Shown here: in pieces, positions 24,498-32,966 of the stretch
Numbering within the stretch: position 1 is the first letter of the stretch
How the letters are laid out: every line of letters starts with the position of its first letter
Source of the DNA: Mesorhizobium sp. RMAD-H1
Lineage (GTDB): Bacteria; Pseudomonadota; Alphaproteobacteria; Rhizobiales; Rhizobiaceae
Length of the DNA stretch: 64,000 nt
NCBI RefSeq assembly: GCF_014191375.1
Contig: NZ_JACHWN010000009.1
Location: 204,667-268,666, forward strand
Direction of reading: 5' to 3'
Program-made: the position numbers and the translations under genes
The notes under the pieces: generated by a model
The model's input: only the letters and a program-made list of their open reading frames with translations
The model's database searches: none
What the model was told of the DNA's origin: nothing

Positions 24498-25714
24498 AGC
24501 GGCTCTCTACCGCCTTTATCGCGCTTTTGGTTGGTGTATCGCCACTGCTGGCGGACGAATCCGCGCGCAATGCCCGGGATTTCGATTCCGCCGCCAAGGC
24601 CGATGCGGATTGGCTTGGCTCGGGCGGCAGCCCTTCTAAAATGGCCTATTCCGATCTCGGCAAGGGCGGCGTCGTGGCCCGGCTGAAGGATATCGCCACC
24701 ATCCAGGGCGTGCGCGAGAACCAGCTGGTCGGCTATGGTCTCGTCATCGGGCTGAAGGGATCTGGCGATTCCCTGCGCAATTCGCCCTTCACCGAGCAGT
24801 CCATGCGCGCCATGCTCGACAATCTGGGCATCAGCGCGCCGAGCGGCGCGACGCGCTCAAAGAATACCGCGGCCGTGATCGTGACTGCCAACCTGCCCGC
24901 CTTCGCCGGGGCAGGGTCGCGCATCGACGTGACGGTCTCTTCGCTGGGCGACGCCACGTCGCTGCAGGGCGGTACGCTGGTGATGACGCCGCTGGCGGGG
25001 GCGGACGGCGAAATCTATGCCGTCGCGCAAGGCAACATGATCGTCTCCGGCTTCACCGCCGAAGGTCAGGCGGAAACGCTGACGCAAGGCGTGCCGACCA
25101 GCGGACGCATTCCCAACGGCGCGCTGGTGGAGCGCGAGGTGAAGGGCAATTTCGGCAGGGAAGGCGAGTTGGTCGTCGAATTGCGCGACCCCGATTTCAC
25201 CACCGCCATCCGCGTCACCGATACGATCAACATCTTCGCCAAGCGCCGTTATGGCCAGCCGGTGGCGAAGGAACGCGACGCCAAGTCGATCCGGCTGCGC
25301 AAGCCGAAGAACGTGACGGCCGCCCGTTTCCTGGCGGAGATCGAGGGGCTGCCGGTGGCGACCGACGAGGTTGCCCGGGTCGTGGTCGACGAGCGCACCG
25401 GGACGGTCGTGATCGGCGACAAGGTGCGCATCTCGAAGGTCGCCATCAGTCATGGCAGCCTGACCGTGCGCGTCACCGAGACGCCTGTCATCTCGCAGCC
25501 GGAGCCGTTTTCCGATGGCGTGACGGCGCTGGAGCCGACGACCGATATCACGGCGGAGGAACAGCAGTCGCAGATCGGCGTGCTTTCCGGCACCAATCTG
25601 GAGAACCTCGTCAAGGGGCTTAACCAGATCGGGGTGAAGCCGACCGGGATCATCGCGATCCTGCAGGCGATCAAGACATCCGGCGGGTTGCATGCGGAAC
25701 TGGTGGTGCAATGA
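24494..25714 (+). CDS. flgI: Flagellar P-ring protein FlgI
   Basis: A 406-residue periplasmic protein forming the P ring in the peptidoglycan. A signal peptide covers residues 1-20. The family domain begins only at VARLKDIATIQGVRENQLVGYGLVIGLKGSGD, near residue 60, because about 40 polar residues lie between the signal peptide and the domain; FlgI proteins usually start this domain right after cleavage and are about 370 residues. The C-terminus TNLENLVKGLNQIGVKPTGIIAILQAIKTSGGLHAELVVQ is canonical. GTG start overlapping flgA. Confidence 0.94.
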   Translation: MKRLSTAFIALLVGVSPLLADESARNARDFDSAAKADADWLGSGGSPSKMAYSDLGKGGVVARLKDIATIQGVRENQLVGYGLVIGLKGSGDSLRNSPFTEQSMRAMLDNLGISAPSGATRSKNTAAVIVTANLPAFAGAGSRIDVTVSSLGDATSLQGGTLVMTPLAGADGEIYAVAQGNMIVSGFTAEGQAETLTQGVPTSGRIPNGALVEREVKGNFGREGELVVELRDPDFTTAIRVTDTINIFAKRRYGQPVAKERDAKSIRLRKPKNVTAARFLAEIEGLPVATDEVARVVVDERTGTVVIGDKVRISKVAISHGSLTVRVTETPVISQPEPFSDGVTALEPTTDITAEEQQSQIGVLSGTNLENLVKGLNQIGVKPTGIIAILQAIKTSGGLHAELVVQ

Positions 25715-26274
25715 TGAAGCGGTATAGAAACCCCTCCCTCAGGTCGCCTTCGCTCGCCATGGAACTGGCGGCGGTGGCGCTGTGCCTGGCGCTGTCGACG
25801 ACAATGCCGCTGGCGCAGGAAACGGCAGGAATCGTTCCACAAGCGCCCGCCGGCATCGAGGAAATCCAAAAATATTGCAGCAATATCAGCGATAATGCTG
25901 CGGATGCGCGCTACGCCATCCAGACCAAGGAGCTTTCCGATCTGCGGGCGGAGGTCGATCAGCGCGTCAAGGATCTCGAGGAAAAGCGCAGGGAATACGA
26001 GGTCTGGCTGAAGCGGCGCAACGAGTTCATCGAGAAGGCTCAGGACTCGCTGGTCGAAATCATCTCCAAGATGAAGCCGGACGCGGCGGCGGCGCAGCTT
26101 GCGCTCATCGGCGACGAGGCCGCGGCGGCGCTTCTGCTCAAGCTCAACCCGCGCACATCAAGCGGGATCCTCAACGAAATGCCGCCCGAGAAATCGGCGC
26201 AGCTGGCGCGCGTCATCGTCGGCGCGCAGTCGGTCGGTAAATCTCGGGCGCCAGCGGCAGGCCGGATCCAATGA
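25711..26274 (+). CDS. motE: MotE-like periplasmic chaperone of MotC
   Basis: A 187-residue secreted protein: signal peptide (about residues 1-36, cleavage after MPLAQ), a coiled coil (about 65-115; ELSDLRAEVDQRVKDLEEKRREYEVWLKRR), then an MgtE-N-like helical domain (about 120-175; MKPDAAAAQLALIGDEAAAALLLKLNPRTSSGILNEMPPEKSAQL). In Sinorhizobium meliloti the gene between flgI and flgH is motE, whose product stabilises periplasmic MotC. Position and architecture agree, and motC is present at 32966. The ATG overlaps the flgI stop. Confidence 0.82.
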   Translation: MMKRYRNPSLRSPSLAMELAAVALCLALSTTMPLAQETAGIVPQAPAGIEEIQKYCSNISDNAADARYAIQTKELSDLRAEVDQRVKDLEEKRREYEVWLKRRNEFIEKAQDSLVEIISKMKPDAAAAQLALIGDEAAAALLLKLNPRTSSGILNEMPPEKSAQLARVIVGAQSVGKSRAPAAGRIQ

Positions 26275-26993
26275 ACAGGCTTTTGAACAAGGCGGGTTTC
26301 CTCGCCGCAATCTCGGTGCTCGGTCTTTCCGGCTGCGCCAGCCCGATCCAGGAAGTCAACCGCACGCCCGATCTGTCGCCGGTGAGGACCGATATCGGCA
26401 CGTCCTACGGCATGGACGATGCATCGCAATATCCGAACCGGCCGGAAAACCGGAAATATTCGCTGTGGGACAAGCGCTCGACGAGCTTCTTCCGCGATCC
26501 GCGCGCTTCCAATCCCGGCGATGTGCTGACCGTCATCATTTCCATCAATGACAAGGCCAATCTGGACAATAAGAGCAACCGGCAGCGCGTATCCTCGGCG
26601 CTTTACGGGCTGGGTGGGGAATATTCGACAAGCGGCGGCTCCGCCGGCGATTTCTCGGGTTCGCTCAAGACGAATTCCGACAGCCGCTCGACGGGGCAGG
26701 GCGTGGTCGAGCGCAAGGAAGAGATCAAGCTTTCCATCGCCGCAATCGTCACCGACATCCTGCCCAATGGCAATCTGGTCATCAGCGGCTCGCAGGAAGT
26801 ACGCGTCAACAATGAGCTGCGTGTCCTCCACGTGGCTGGCGTGGTGAGGCCGCGCGATATCTCCGGCTACAATACCATCTCCTACGACAAGATCGCCGAG
26901 GCCCGCATTTCCTATGGCGGGCGCGGGCGGATCAGCGAGATCCAGCAGCCGCCCTACGGGCAGCAGATTCTCGACCAGGTTTCTCCGTTCTGA
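26271..26993 (+). CDS. flgH: Flagellar L-ring lipoprotein FlgH
   Basis: A 240-residue outer-membrane lipoprotein forming the L ring. The lipobox LSGC is at about residues 15-18 after a short signal peptide (FLAAISVLGLSGCAS). The mature part has the FlgH signature SLWDKRSTSFFRDPRASNPGDVLTVIISINDKA and the C-terminal VVRPRDISGYNTISYDKIAEARISYGGRG. Overlaps motE by 4 nt. Confidence 0.95.
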   Translation: MNRLLNKAGFLAAISVLGLSGCASPIQEVNRTPDLSPVRTDIGTSYGMDDASQYPNRPENRKYSLWDKRSTSFFRDPRASNPGDVLTVIISINDKANLDNKSNRQRVSSALYGLGGEYSTSGGSAGDFSGSLKTNSDSRSTGQGVVERKEEIKLSIAAIVTDILPNGNLVISGSQEVRVNNELRVLHVAGVVRPRDISGYNTISYDKIAEARISYGGRGRISEIQQPPYGQQILDQVSPF

Positions 26994-27000
26994 GGTTGGC

Positions 27001-27492
27001 ATGAGCGACGCGACGAATTCCCGGGGAGAAACGGAGAAGAGAGGCGGTTCGCTTGTCGGCACGATTGCGGCCGTCGCGATCTTGACCGTGGTCGCCGCCG
27101 GTGGCGGGTGGTTCCTCGGCGGCTATATCAGCGGGGTCGAGCAGGCGCCCGGCGAAGCCGCGGTTGCGGCTGCTTCCGAAAAGAAGGGGCAAGCCCAGCC
27201 TCTCGGCGAGGTGGTGGCGCTGAAACCCATCCTGACCAATCTGGCCGTGCCGTCGACGACGTGGATACGGCTGGAATCGGCTCTGGTGGCCAAACCGGGC
27301 GAGGAGATAGCGCCTGAAGTGGCGATGAACATTTCCGACGACTTCATGGCTTTCCTGCGCAGCGCCAACCTGATGCAATTGCAGGGTGCGACAGGTCTCG
27401 CCTATCTGCGGGCCGACCTTGAGGAGCGTGCCAGAATGCGTTCGGAAGGCAAGGTGGAGCGAGTGTTCATTTCCTCGCTGGTGGTGGAATGA
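27001..27492 (+). CDS. fliL: Flagellar basal body-associated protein FliL
   Basis: A 163-residue single-pass inner-membrane protein. The transmembrane segment is at about residues 20-42 (GTIAAVAILTVVAAGGGWFLGGYI); the periplasmic stomatin-like domain has LKPILTNLAVPSTTWIRLESALVAK and ends VERVFISSLVVE, as in FliL. FliL associates with stators and supports torque. The open frame extends upstream to 26914 inside flgH; the ATG at 27001, 7 bp after the flgH stop, is the real start. Confidence 0.9.
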   Translation: MSDATNSRGETEKRGGSLVGTIAAVAILTVVAAGGGWFLGGYISGVEQAPGEAAVAAASEKKGQAQPLGEVVALKPILTNLAVPSTTWIRLESALVAKPGEEIAPEVAMNISDDFMAFLRSANLMQLQGATGLAYLRADLEERARMRSEGKVERVFISSLVVE

Positions 27493-28229
27493 GCAGGCGC
27501 CTTCTCCTCGTTGCGGGCTTTCTGCTCTTCACCGCCCAGGATGCGGCAGCGCAGCAGGTCCCTTCGCTCAATACGTTGATCCCGGCGGGCAGCGGCACGG
27601 CGAGCGGGCAGATCGTCCAGCTTCTGGGGCTTTTGACGGTGCTGTCGATCGCGCCTGGCCTTCTGATCATGGTGACGAGCTTCACGCGCTTCGCCATCGC
27701 CTTCTCGATGCTGCGCTCGGGGTTGGGACTGCAGACGGCGCCGGCCAATCTGGTGATGGTGAGCCTGGCTTTGTTCATGACATTCTATGTCATGGCGCCG
27801 GCCTTCGACCGGGCGTGGCAGAACGGCGTGCAGCCGCTGATGCGCAACGAGATCAGCCAGGATGTGGCGCTGCGCGAAATCTCGTCGCCCTTTCGCGAAT
27901 TCATGCTGCGGCAGGTGCGCGACAAGGATCTCAGGCTGTTCGAGGATCTGGCCGATCCCTCCTTCAGGACGGGTGAGAACGGCGTGGTGGACCTGCGCAT
28001 CCTCATTCCGGCCTTCATGATTTCGGAATTGCGGCGCGGATTCGAGATCGGTTTCCTGATCGTTCTGCCATTCCTGGTCATCGATCTCGTGGTGGCCACG
28101 CTCACCATGTCGATGGGCATGATGATGCTGCCGCCGACCGTCCTCTCATTGCCGTTCAAGATTCTTTTCTTCGTGTTGATCGACGGTTGGAACATCCTCG
28201 TCGGCAGCCTTGTCCGGTCTTTTTCCTGA
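27489..28229 (+). CDS. fliP: Flagellar type III export gate protein FliP
   Basis: A 246-residue inner-membrane protein of the FliPQR export gate. It has a signal peptide (about residues 1-21), then hydrophobic segments with the FliP signatures LLTVLSIAPGLLIMVTSFTRFAIAFSMLRSGLGLQ and DLVVATLTMSMGMMMLPPTVLSLPFKILFFVLIDGWN. Last gene of the flgB unit; it overlaps fliL by 4 nt. No fliO is found next to it. Confidence 0.96.
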   Translation: MSRRLLLVAGFLLFTAQDAAAQQVPSLNTLIPAGSGTASGQIVQLLGLLTVLSIAPGLLIMVTSFTRFAIAFSMLRSGLGLQTAPANLVMVSLALFMTFYVMAPAFDRAWQNGVQPLMRNEISQDVALREISSPFREFMLRQVRDKDLRLFEDLADPSFRTGENGVVDLRILIPAFMISELRRGFEIGFLIVLPFLVIDLVVATLTMSMGMMMLPPTVLSLPFKILFFVLIDGWNILVGSLVRSFS

Positions 28230-28252
28230 CCGGTGAAAAAATTTCGCGGCGT

Positions 28253-28280
28253 TAAAAGAATGGTAATAATTGGCGGATAA
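28253..28280 (+). promoter_or_regulatory. Sigma28-like promoter of fliC
   Basis: TAAA, 16 nt, then GCGGATAA, which matches the enterobacterial sigma28 pattern TAAA-N15-GCCGATAA at all but one base of the -10 (one extra nt of spacing). The predicted transcript would have a ~160-nt leader before the flagellin ATG at 28449. Confidence 0.55.
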
Positions 28281-28388
28281 AGATCACGGCATGACGGATT
28301 TGCCGCGACCTGTCGGCAATAGGCATGATGCCGCTCCGCCATGCCGGTTTCAGCCCGGCCTGTCCCTAAAAAATCTCAATCCAAAACC

Positions 28389-28429
28389 GCATGATTCTTC
28401 CAAAAAGATTCAACTTTTTGGGATCATGC
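28389..28429. repeat. Palindromic element in the fliC leader
   Basis: An imperfect inverted repeat: GCATGATTCTTCCAAAAAG on the left and CTTTTTGGGATCATGC on the right, around a short ATTCAA centre. The form resembles a dispersed intergenic palindrome of rhizobia and Brucella (GCATGATCC...GGATCATGC), recalled from memory. It ends 19 nt before the fliC ATG and would fold into a hairpin next to the ribosome-binding site (GAAAGGGG). Confidence 0.6.
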
Positions 28430-28448
28430 TCTGAAAGGGGCAATACCC

Positions 28449-29249
28449 ATGGCCAGTCTTCTGACCAATGCTGCGGCTATGACCGCATTGCAGACGCTTA
28501 CCTCGACCAACAATTCGCTCGCCACGACGCAGGACCGTATCGCTACCGGCCGGAAGGTCAATACGGCAGCGGACAACGCTGCTTATTGGTCGATCTCCGT
28601 CAGCATGGAGTCGCAGAGCAAGACCGTCGCCGCCGCGCAGGAAGCTCTCGGCGTCGGCAAGGCAGTCGTTGACGTCGCTGTTACCGGTCTTGAAGAGTCG
28701 ATCAAACTCGCCGAGCAGATCCAGGCGAAGCTCGCTACGCTTGGCAGCCCCGGCGTCGATGACGCGATTGTTCAGGCCGACGTTGCAGAGTTGAGCCAGC
28801 AGATCGTTGACATCGCAAAGTCCGCCTCGTTCGAAGGCGAGAATCTTTTGTCGTCGGCTGGCGCGGACGTTACCATCACCACCGGCTACACCTCGTCCGC
28901 AGGTGGCGGCACGGCCGCCCTCAACACCATGACCGTTGCGGCGTATGACCTTGAAGCTGCGTTCACCACGCCGCCGGCGGATGCAATGGCCGCAGAAACC
29001 ACGATCAAGGCAATGCGTGAGGCTGCCGCTGCATTGGGTTCCAAGGCAAGCCGCATCGAGACGCAGACGTCCTTCAACAGCAAGCTGATCGATGCACTCG
29101 ACCGCGGTGTTGGCGCTCTCGTCGACGCCGACATGAACAAGGAATCGGCTCGTCTGTCGGCTCTCCAGGTTCAGCAGCAGCTTGGCGTTCAGGCTCTGTC
29201 GATTGCCAATTCCAGCAACCAGAGCATCCTCTCGCTGTTCCGCGGCTAA
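28449..29249 (+). CDS. fliC: Flagellin
   Basis: A 266-residue filament subunit, short because the variable D2/D3 region is almost absent. N-terminal D0/D1 (residues 1-135: MASLLTNAAAMTALQTLTSTNNSLATTQDRIATGRKVNTAADNAAYWSIS) and C-terminal D1/D0 (about 180-266, ending QQLGVQALSIANSSNQSILSLFRG) are intact. It is the only flagellin gene in the window and is monocistronic, between a sigma28-like promoter and a good terminator. FlbT and FlaF at 41 kb are expected to act on its mRNA or on filament assembly. Confidence 0.96.
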   Translation: MASLLTNAAAMTALQTLTSTNNSLATTQDRIATGRKVNTAADNAAYWSISVSMESQSKTVAAAQEALGVGKAVVDVAVTGLEESIKLAEQIQAKLATLGSPGVDDAIVQADVAELSQQIVDIAKSASFEGENLLSSAGADVTITTGYTSSAGGGTAALNTMTVAAYDLEAAFTTPPADAMAAETTIKAMREAAAALGSKASRIETQTSFNSKLIDALDRGVGALVDADMNKESARLSALQVQQQLGVQALSIANSSNQSILSLFRG

Positions 29250-29274
29250 GCGGGCTTAAAAAGCGGGGGGCAGG

Positions 29275-29304
29275 GGGACCGTGTGGGGGGCACGGTCCCT
29301 TTCC
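29275..29304 (+). terminator. Rho-independent terminator of fliC
   Basis: GGGACCGTG, a 7-nt loop, CACGGTCCC, then TTTCCGTGTTT. Strong 9-bp GC-rich stem 26 nt after the fliC stop. Confidence 0.85.
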
Positions 29305-29346
29305 GTGTTTATGGCTATTCGTAAGGCGGAACGTTTCCCACTCTAA

Positions 29347-29370
29347 CTTCGCGCAAGCTTCGCTCGCTAT
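29347..29370 (+). promoter_or_regulatory. Shared flagellar leader element, copy 4 (fliF operon)
   Basis: CTTCGCGCAAGCTTCGCTCG then CTAT; 31 nt before the fliF ATG. It is nearly identical to the flhA copy (differences at three positions). A small hairpin CGCCAT-GAAATG-ATGGCG (29374-29391) follows before the start codon. Confidence 0.65.
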
Positions 29371-29401
29371 GGTCGCCATGAAATGATGGCGGCAGGATGC
29401 G

Positions 29402-31132
29402 ATGCAGAAGAATTTCCGGCACTTTATCGAACAGTTTTCAAGCGCGCTGGCCAAGCTCGGCGCAAGACGGCTGATCGCGCTCGGGATCGTCGGCGCGGCG
29501 CTCTTCGGCACCATCCTGTTCGCAAGCTTCTATTTCAGCCGTCCTCCTTACGAGACGCTCTATGTCGGGCTCACCCGCGACGACATCAACCGCATGGGCA
29601 TGGCGCTCGGTGAAGCCGGCATCGCTTTTGACGTGAAGTCGGACGGCACGTCCATCCTCGTTCCCTTCGGCAAGGCCGAGCAGGCGCGCATGCTCCTGGC
29701 CGAAAAGGGCCTGCCGACGAGCAACAATGCCGGTTATGAGCTTTTCGACAATATGGGATCGCTGGGGCTGACTTCCTTCATGCAGGAGATCACCCGCGTG
29801 CGGGCGCTGGAGGGCGAGATCGCCCGGACCATCCAGGCGATCAGGGGGGTGAAGGCGGCGCGCGTCCATATCGTTCTTCCGGAAAAGGGAAGTTTCCGGC
29901 GCGCCGACCAGAAGCCCTCGGCATCCGTCGTCATCCGCACCGAGGGCGGCTTCGCGGCCGAATCGGCGCAGTCGATCCGCCAGCTCGTGGCCGCCGCCGT
30001 CCCCTCGCTCGATGCGGCTTCGGTGACCATCCTCGACACCAATGGCCGTCTGCTCGCATCGAGCGGCGATCATACCAACGGCGCGGCGATGATGACGGCG
30101 ACGCTGGAGAGCCAGGTATCGTCCTCGATCGATGAGAGTATCCGCAAGGCGCTGGCGCCCTATCTCGGCATCGGCCATTTCCAGACCAGCGTGCAGGTGG
30201 CGCTCGATACCGATCGCAAGCAGATCAACGAAACGGTTTTCGATCCCGAATCACGGGTCGAGCGGTCGGTGCGCGTGGTGCGCGAAAACGGCGCCTCGCA
30301 GAATTCCAAGAACGACAATGCGACCGGCGTCGAGCAGAACATTCCGCAGGAGGAAATCCAGAGCAACAATGGAGAAAGCTCGTCGGAAAAAAACGAGCGG
30401 CGCGAGGAACTGACCAATTACGAGATCAACAGCAAGACCGTCTCGACGATCCGCGACGGCTATTCGATCAAGCATCTTTCGATCGCGGTGGTCATCGATC
30501 AGGCTCGGCTTCTCGCTTCGGCGGGGACGACGCCTCCGCCGGCGAACTTCGTCGACGAGCAGGTGACCAAGATCCGTGATCTGGTCTCGACGGCTGCGGG
30601 ACTGAACGCGGAGCGGGGCGATGTTATCAATGTCACGGCGGTGAACTTCATGGATCCGGTCGGCGACGATATGCAGCCCGTTTCCAAGCCGGTATCGGAA
30701 CTCATCCTGGGGCAGGCCGGCAGCTTGATCAATGCCGCGGCGCTGATCGGCGCCGTCGTGCTGATCATCTGGTTCGGCGCCAGACCGCTGATGCGTGAAA
30801 TGGCCGGCAATCCGGCAATCGCGGCGGGCGAACGTGAGGCGGGCGAAGTCGCCGTCCCGGATTTCACCGGCACGGGGCAGCTGGCGAATATCGGCGCGGC
30901 CGGAGAGACCGCGCTGTCCGGCGCCGATGCCTATGCCGCACAGGCGCAGGAGAGTATCGAGGACCTTCGCCAGCGAATGCGCGCACCGGCCCGCTACCGG
31001 CTGGAGCAGATGATCGAGATGGACGAAGAGCGCGTCGCGGCTGTCCTCAAGCAATGGGTGCATGAGGAAATGCGGGTCCCGGCCGAAGCGCGCGTCTTTG
31101 CCGGCCAGGCGACAGAACGCAAGGCGGCATGA
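29402..31132 (+). CDS. fliF: Flagellar MS-ring protein FliF
   Basis: A 576-residue inner-membrane ring protein. TM1 is at about residues 22-44 and TM2 at about 440-462 (LINAAALIGAVVLIIWFGARPLM). The periplasmic YscJ/FliF domains contain LYVGLTRDDINRMGMALGEAGIAFDVKSDGTSILVP and RAAR-type VKAARVHIVLPEKGSFRR. The C-terminal ~40 residues (APARYRLEQMIEMDEERVAAVLKQWV) form the FliG-binding helix. It is the first gene of the fliF-motBC-fliK unit, in keeping with the leader element just upstream. In Brucella the fliF promoter is a reported FtcR target. Confidence 0.96.
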   Translation: MQKNFRHFIEQFSSALAKLGARRLIALGIVGAALFGTILFASFYFSRPPYETLYVGLTRDDINRMGMALGEAGIAFDVKSDGTSILVPFGKAEQARMLLAEKGLPTSNNAGYELFDNMGSLGLTSFMQEITRVRALEGEIARTIQAIRGVKAARVHIVLPEKGSFRRADQKPSASVVIRTEGGFAAESAQSIRQLVAAAVPSLDAASVTILDTNGRLLASSGDHTNGAAMMTATLESQVSSSIDESIRKALAPYLGIGHFQTSVQVALDTDRKQINETVFDPESRVERSVRVVRENGASQNSKNDNATGVEQNIPQEEIQSNNGESSSEKNERREELTNYEINSKTVSTIRDGYSIKHLSIAVVIDQARLLASAGTTPPPANFVDEQVTKIRDLVSTAAGLNAERGDVINVTAVNFMDPVGDDMQPVSKPVSELILGQAGSLINAAALIGAVVLIIWFGARPLMREMAGNPAIAAGEREAGEVAVPDFTGTGQLANIGAAGETALSGADAYAAQAQESIEDLRQRMRAPARYRLEQMIEMDEERVAAVLKQWVHEEMRVPAEARVFAGQATERKAA

Positions 31133-31782
31133 CCATGGGTGCTCCCTCGATCGCCAGCTTTCTTTCCGATTTCTCGCCGCGGCGTATTCCCGACGAGCGG
31201 GTGATCATTCTTCCCGCCTCGTCAAAGGAGGAAGAGCCTGACGAGGAGATAGTTGCGGAACAACCGTTCGAAGAGGTGGTTGACGTCGAACTGCGGGTGA
31301 AGCAGGCCTTCGAGGCCGGCCGCGCTGCGGGACAAGCGGAGTCTGACGCGCTCTATGAAGCGGAAAAGCAGCGCCTGCAGCGGGTGCATGAGGAGGAGAC
31401 GGCCACGCTGAGGACCACCGTCATGCACGAGACCGCCGATCGTCTGGTGAAGCAGCTGGGCGAAGGGCTCGCGGCACTCGAGGCATCCTTCTCTCGGCAG
31501 ATCGCCATGCTTGTCGAGCCGCTCGTCGCTGCGCATATGCGCAAGAACGCGGTTGCGGATTTTGCCAGGATGGTCGCCGATTCCGTACGCTCAGCGACAA
31601 CTGCGGAAATAAGGGGGCCGCGCGACCTGCTCGAAATATTACGGAGCAGGGATGGTTTTGCGCATGAGCAATTCACGTTCACCGAGGCGGAGCAGGCGGA
31701 ACTCAGCCTGAAGCTTGGCGAGACGGTTATCGAAACGCGGTTAACGCCCCTGTTGGGTGAACTGAAGGCGCTGATCCGATGA
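31129..31782 (+). CDS. FliH-like protein between fliF and motB
   Basis: A 217-residue soluble protein overlapping fliF by 4 nt (ATGA). It has an acidic N-terminus (EEEPDEEIVAEQPFEEVVDVE, about 36-58), then a charged A/E/R-rich coiled coil (about 60-120) and a C-terminal alpha/beta region ending GETVIETRLTPLLGELKALIR. FliH proteins have exactly this layout (flexible acidic N-terminus, coiled coil, globular C-terminus), and no other fliH is in the cluster. I call it FliH-like on architecture and context; primary-sequence similarity is too weak to name it firmly. Confidence 0.6.
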   Translation: MTMGAPSIASFLSDFSPRRIPDERVIILPASSKEEEPDEEIVAEQPFEEVVDVELRVKQAFEAGRAAGQAESDALYEAEKQRLQRVHEEETATLRTTVMHETADRLVKQLGEGLAALEASFSRQIAMLVEPLVAAHMRKNAVADFARMVADSVRSATTAEIRGPRDLLEILRSRDGFAHEQFTFTEAEQAELSLKLGETVIETRLTPLLGELKALIR

Positions 31783-32966
31783 ATATCGATCCGGAGACCC
31801 AACGCGAGATCATCATCGTGCGCCGCGGCCATGACGGCGATCACGACGAGCATCATGGCGGCGTCTGGAAAATCGCCTATGCCGATTTCATGACCGCCAT
31901 GATGGCATTCTTCCTGGTCATGTGGCTGATCAACGCCACCAATGAAGAAACCAAGGCGGCGGTGGCGAGCTATTTCAACCCGGTCAAGCTGATCGACAGG
32001 CACTCCAGCCGCAAGGGGGTCGAGGATATCGACCTCAATGAGGGGAAGGTTCGTTTCGAGAGCGACAAGACGGCGGAAGAGGGCACCAAGGTCATCAACG
32101 ATTCGAAGGCCCAGACGCCTTCGGAGGCCGAAGAGCGGCTGATGTTCAAGGAGCCCTATGCCGTTCTGGCCGAGATCGCCAACGAGACCGGCGTGATGCA
32201 GAACCAGTCGAAAGCGGGAGAGGGCGGGGCGAGTGCCGCCGGACCGTTGACGGGGTCGGAAGGCGGCGAGGCCTATCGCGACCCTTTCAATCCCGACTAC
32301 TGGTCGAACCGCGTCGACGACGAGCTTTTTCCCACCACGGCGCCCGCCCCGCTGCCGCGCTCGCCAAGCGCGGATACGAAAGAGACCGCGCGCGAGACAC
32401 AAGCTGCCGAGGCCGGGAAAGCGGCGGCGGAAAAGGAAAACAAGCCGGCAGAAAAGCCGCAAAATACGCCTGAAGAAGCCAAAAACCGGCCCGACATGAA
32501 GGAAAATGCCGAGGCCGAAAAGCTCGCGCAGGAAATCAACAGGGCGACCGCCACGACAAAAGGGCAGAACAGCCCGGACATCACTGTCGTGCCTGCGGAG
32601 GGCGGCGTGATGATCCAGCTGACGGACAAGATCGATTACGGCATGTTCGCCATCGGCTCGGCCAAGCCCGACAAGCGCGTGGTGGAGGTTTTGGAAAAGA
32701 TCGCCAAGATCATTGCCGGCAGACAGGGCGATGTCATCATCAGCGGCCATACGGATGCGCGGCCCTTCAAGAGCGATGCCTATGACAATTGGCGGCTTTC
32801 GTCGGCGCGGGCGCAGATGGCTTACTACATGCTGGTGCGCGGCGGGCTCGATGAGAAACGGATATTGCGGGTCGAGGGATATGCCGACCGGCAACCGAAA
32901 AAGCCTGACGATCCCTACGCGGCGGAAAATCGCCGCATCGACATCTTCCTGAAGACGGCGCCGTGA
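31779..32966 (+). CDS. motB: Flagellar motor stator protein MotB
   Basis: A 395-residue stator protein with one N-terminal transmembrane segment (about residues 33-52) carrying the proton-binding Asp36 (AYADFMTAMMAFFLVMW). The very long polar, Lys/Glu/Ala-rich periplasmic linker (about 60-255) is typical of rhizobia. The C-terminal OmpA-like peptidoglycan domain (about 275-395) has SGHTDARPF...NWRLSSARAQM...EGYADRQP...NRRIDIFL. Works with MotA (17366) and is stabilised by MotC next door. Confidence 0.93.
   Translation: MNIDPETQREIIIVRRGHDGDHDEHHGGVWKIAYADFMTAMMAFFLVMWLINATNEETKAAVASYFNPVKLIDRHSSRKGVEDIDLNEGKVRFESDKTAEEGTKVINDSKAQTPSEAEERLMFKEPYAVLAEIANETGVMQNQSKAGEGGASAAGPLTGSEGGEAYRDPFNPDYWSNRVDDELFPTTAPAPLPRSPSADTKETARETQAAEAGKAAAEKENKPAEKPQNTPEEAKNRPDMKENAEAEKLAQEINRATATTKGQNSPDITVVPAEGGVMIQLTDKIDYGMFAIGSAKPDKRVVEVLEKIAKIIAGRQGDVIISGHTDARPFKSDAYDNWRLSSARAQMAYYMLVRGGLDEKRILRVEGYADRQPKKPDDPYAAENRRIDIFLKTAP

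Noticed and set aside
31353..32894. 513-residue open frame opposite the fliH-like gene and motB
   Set aside because: Antisense to conserved genes; composition is Arg/His-rich without domains.
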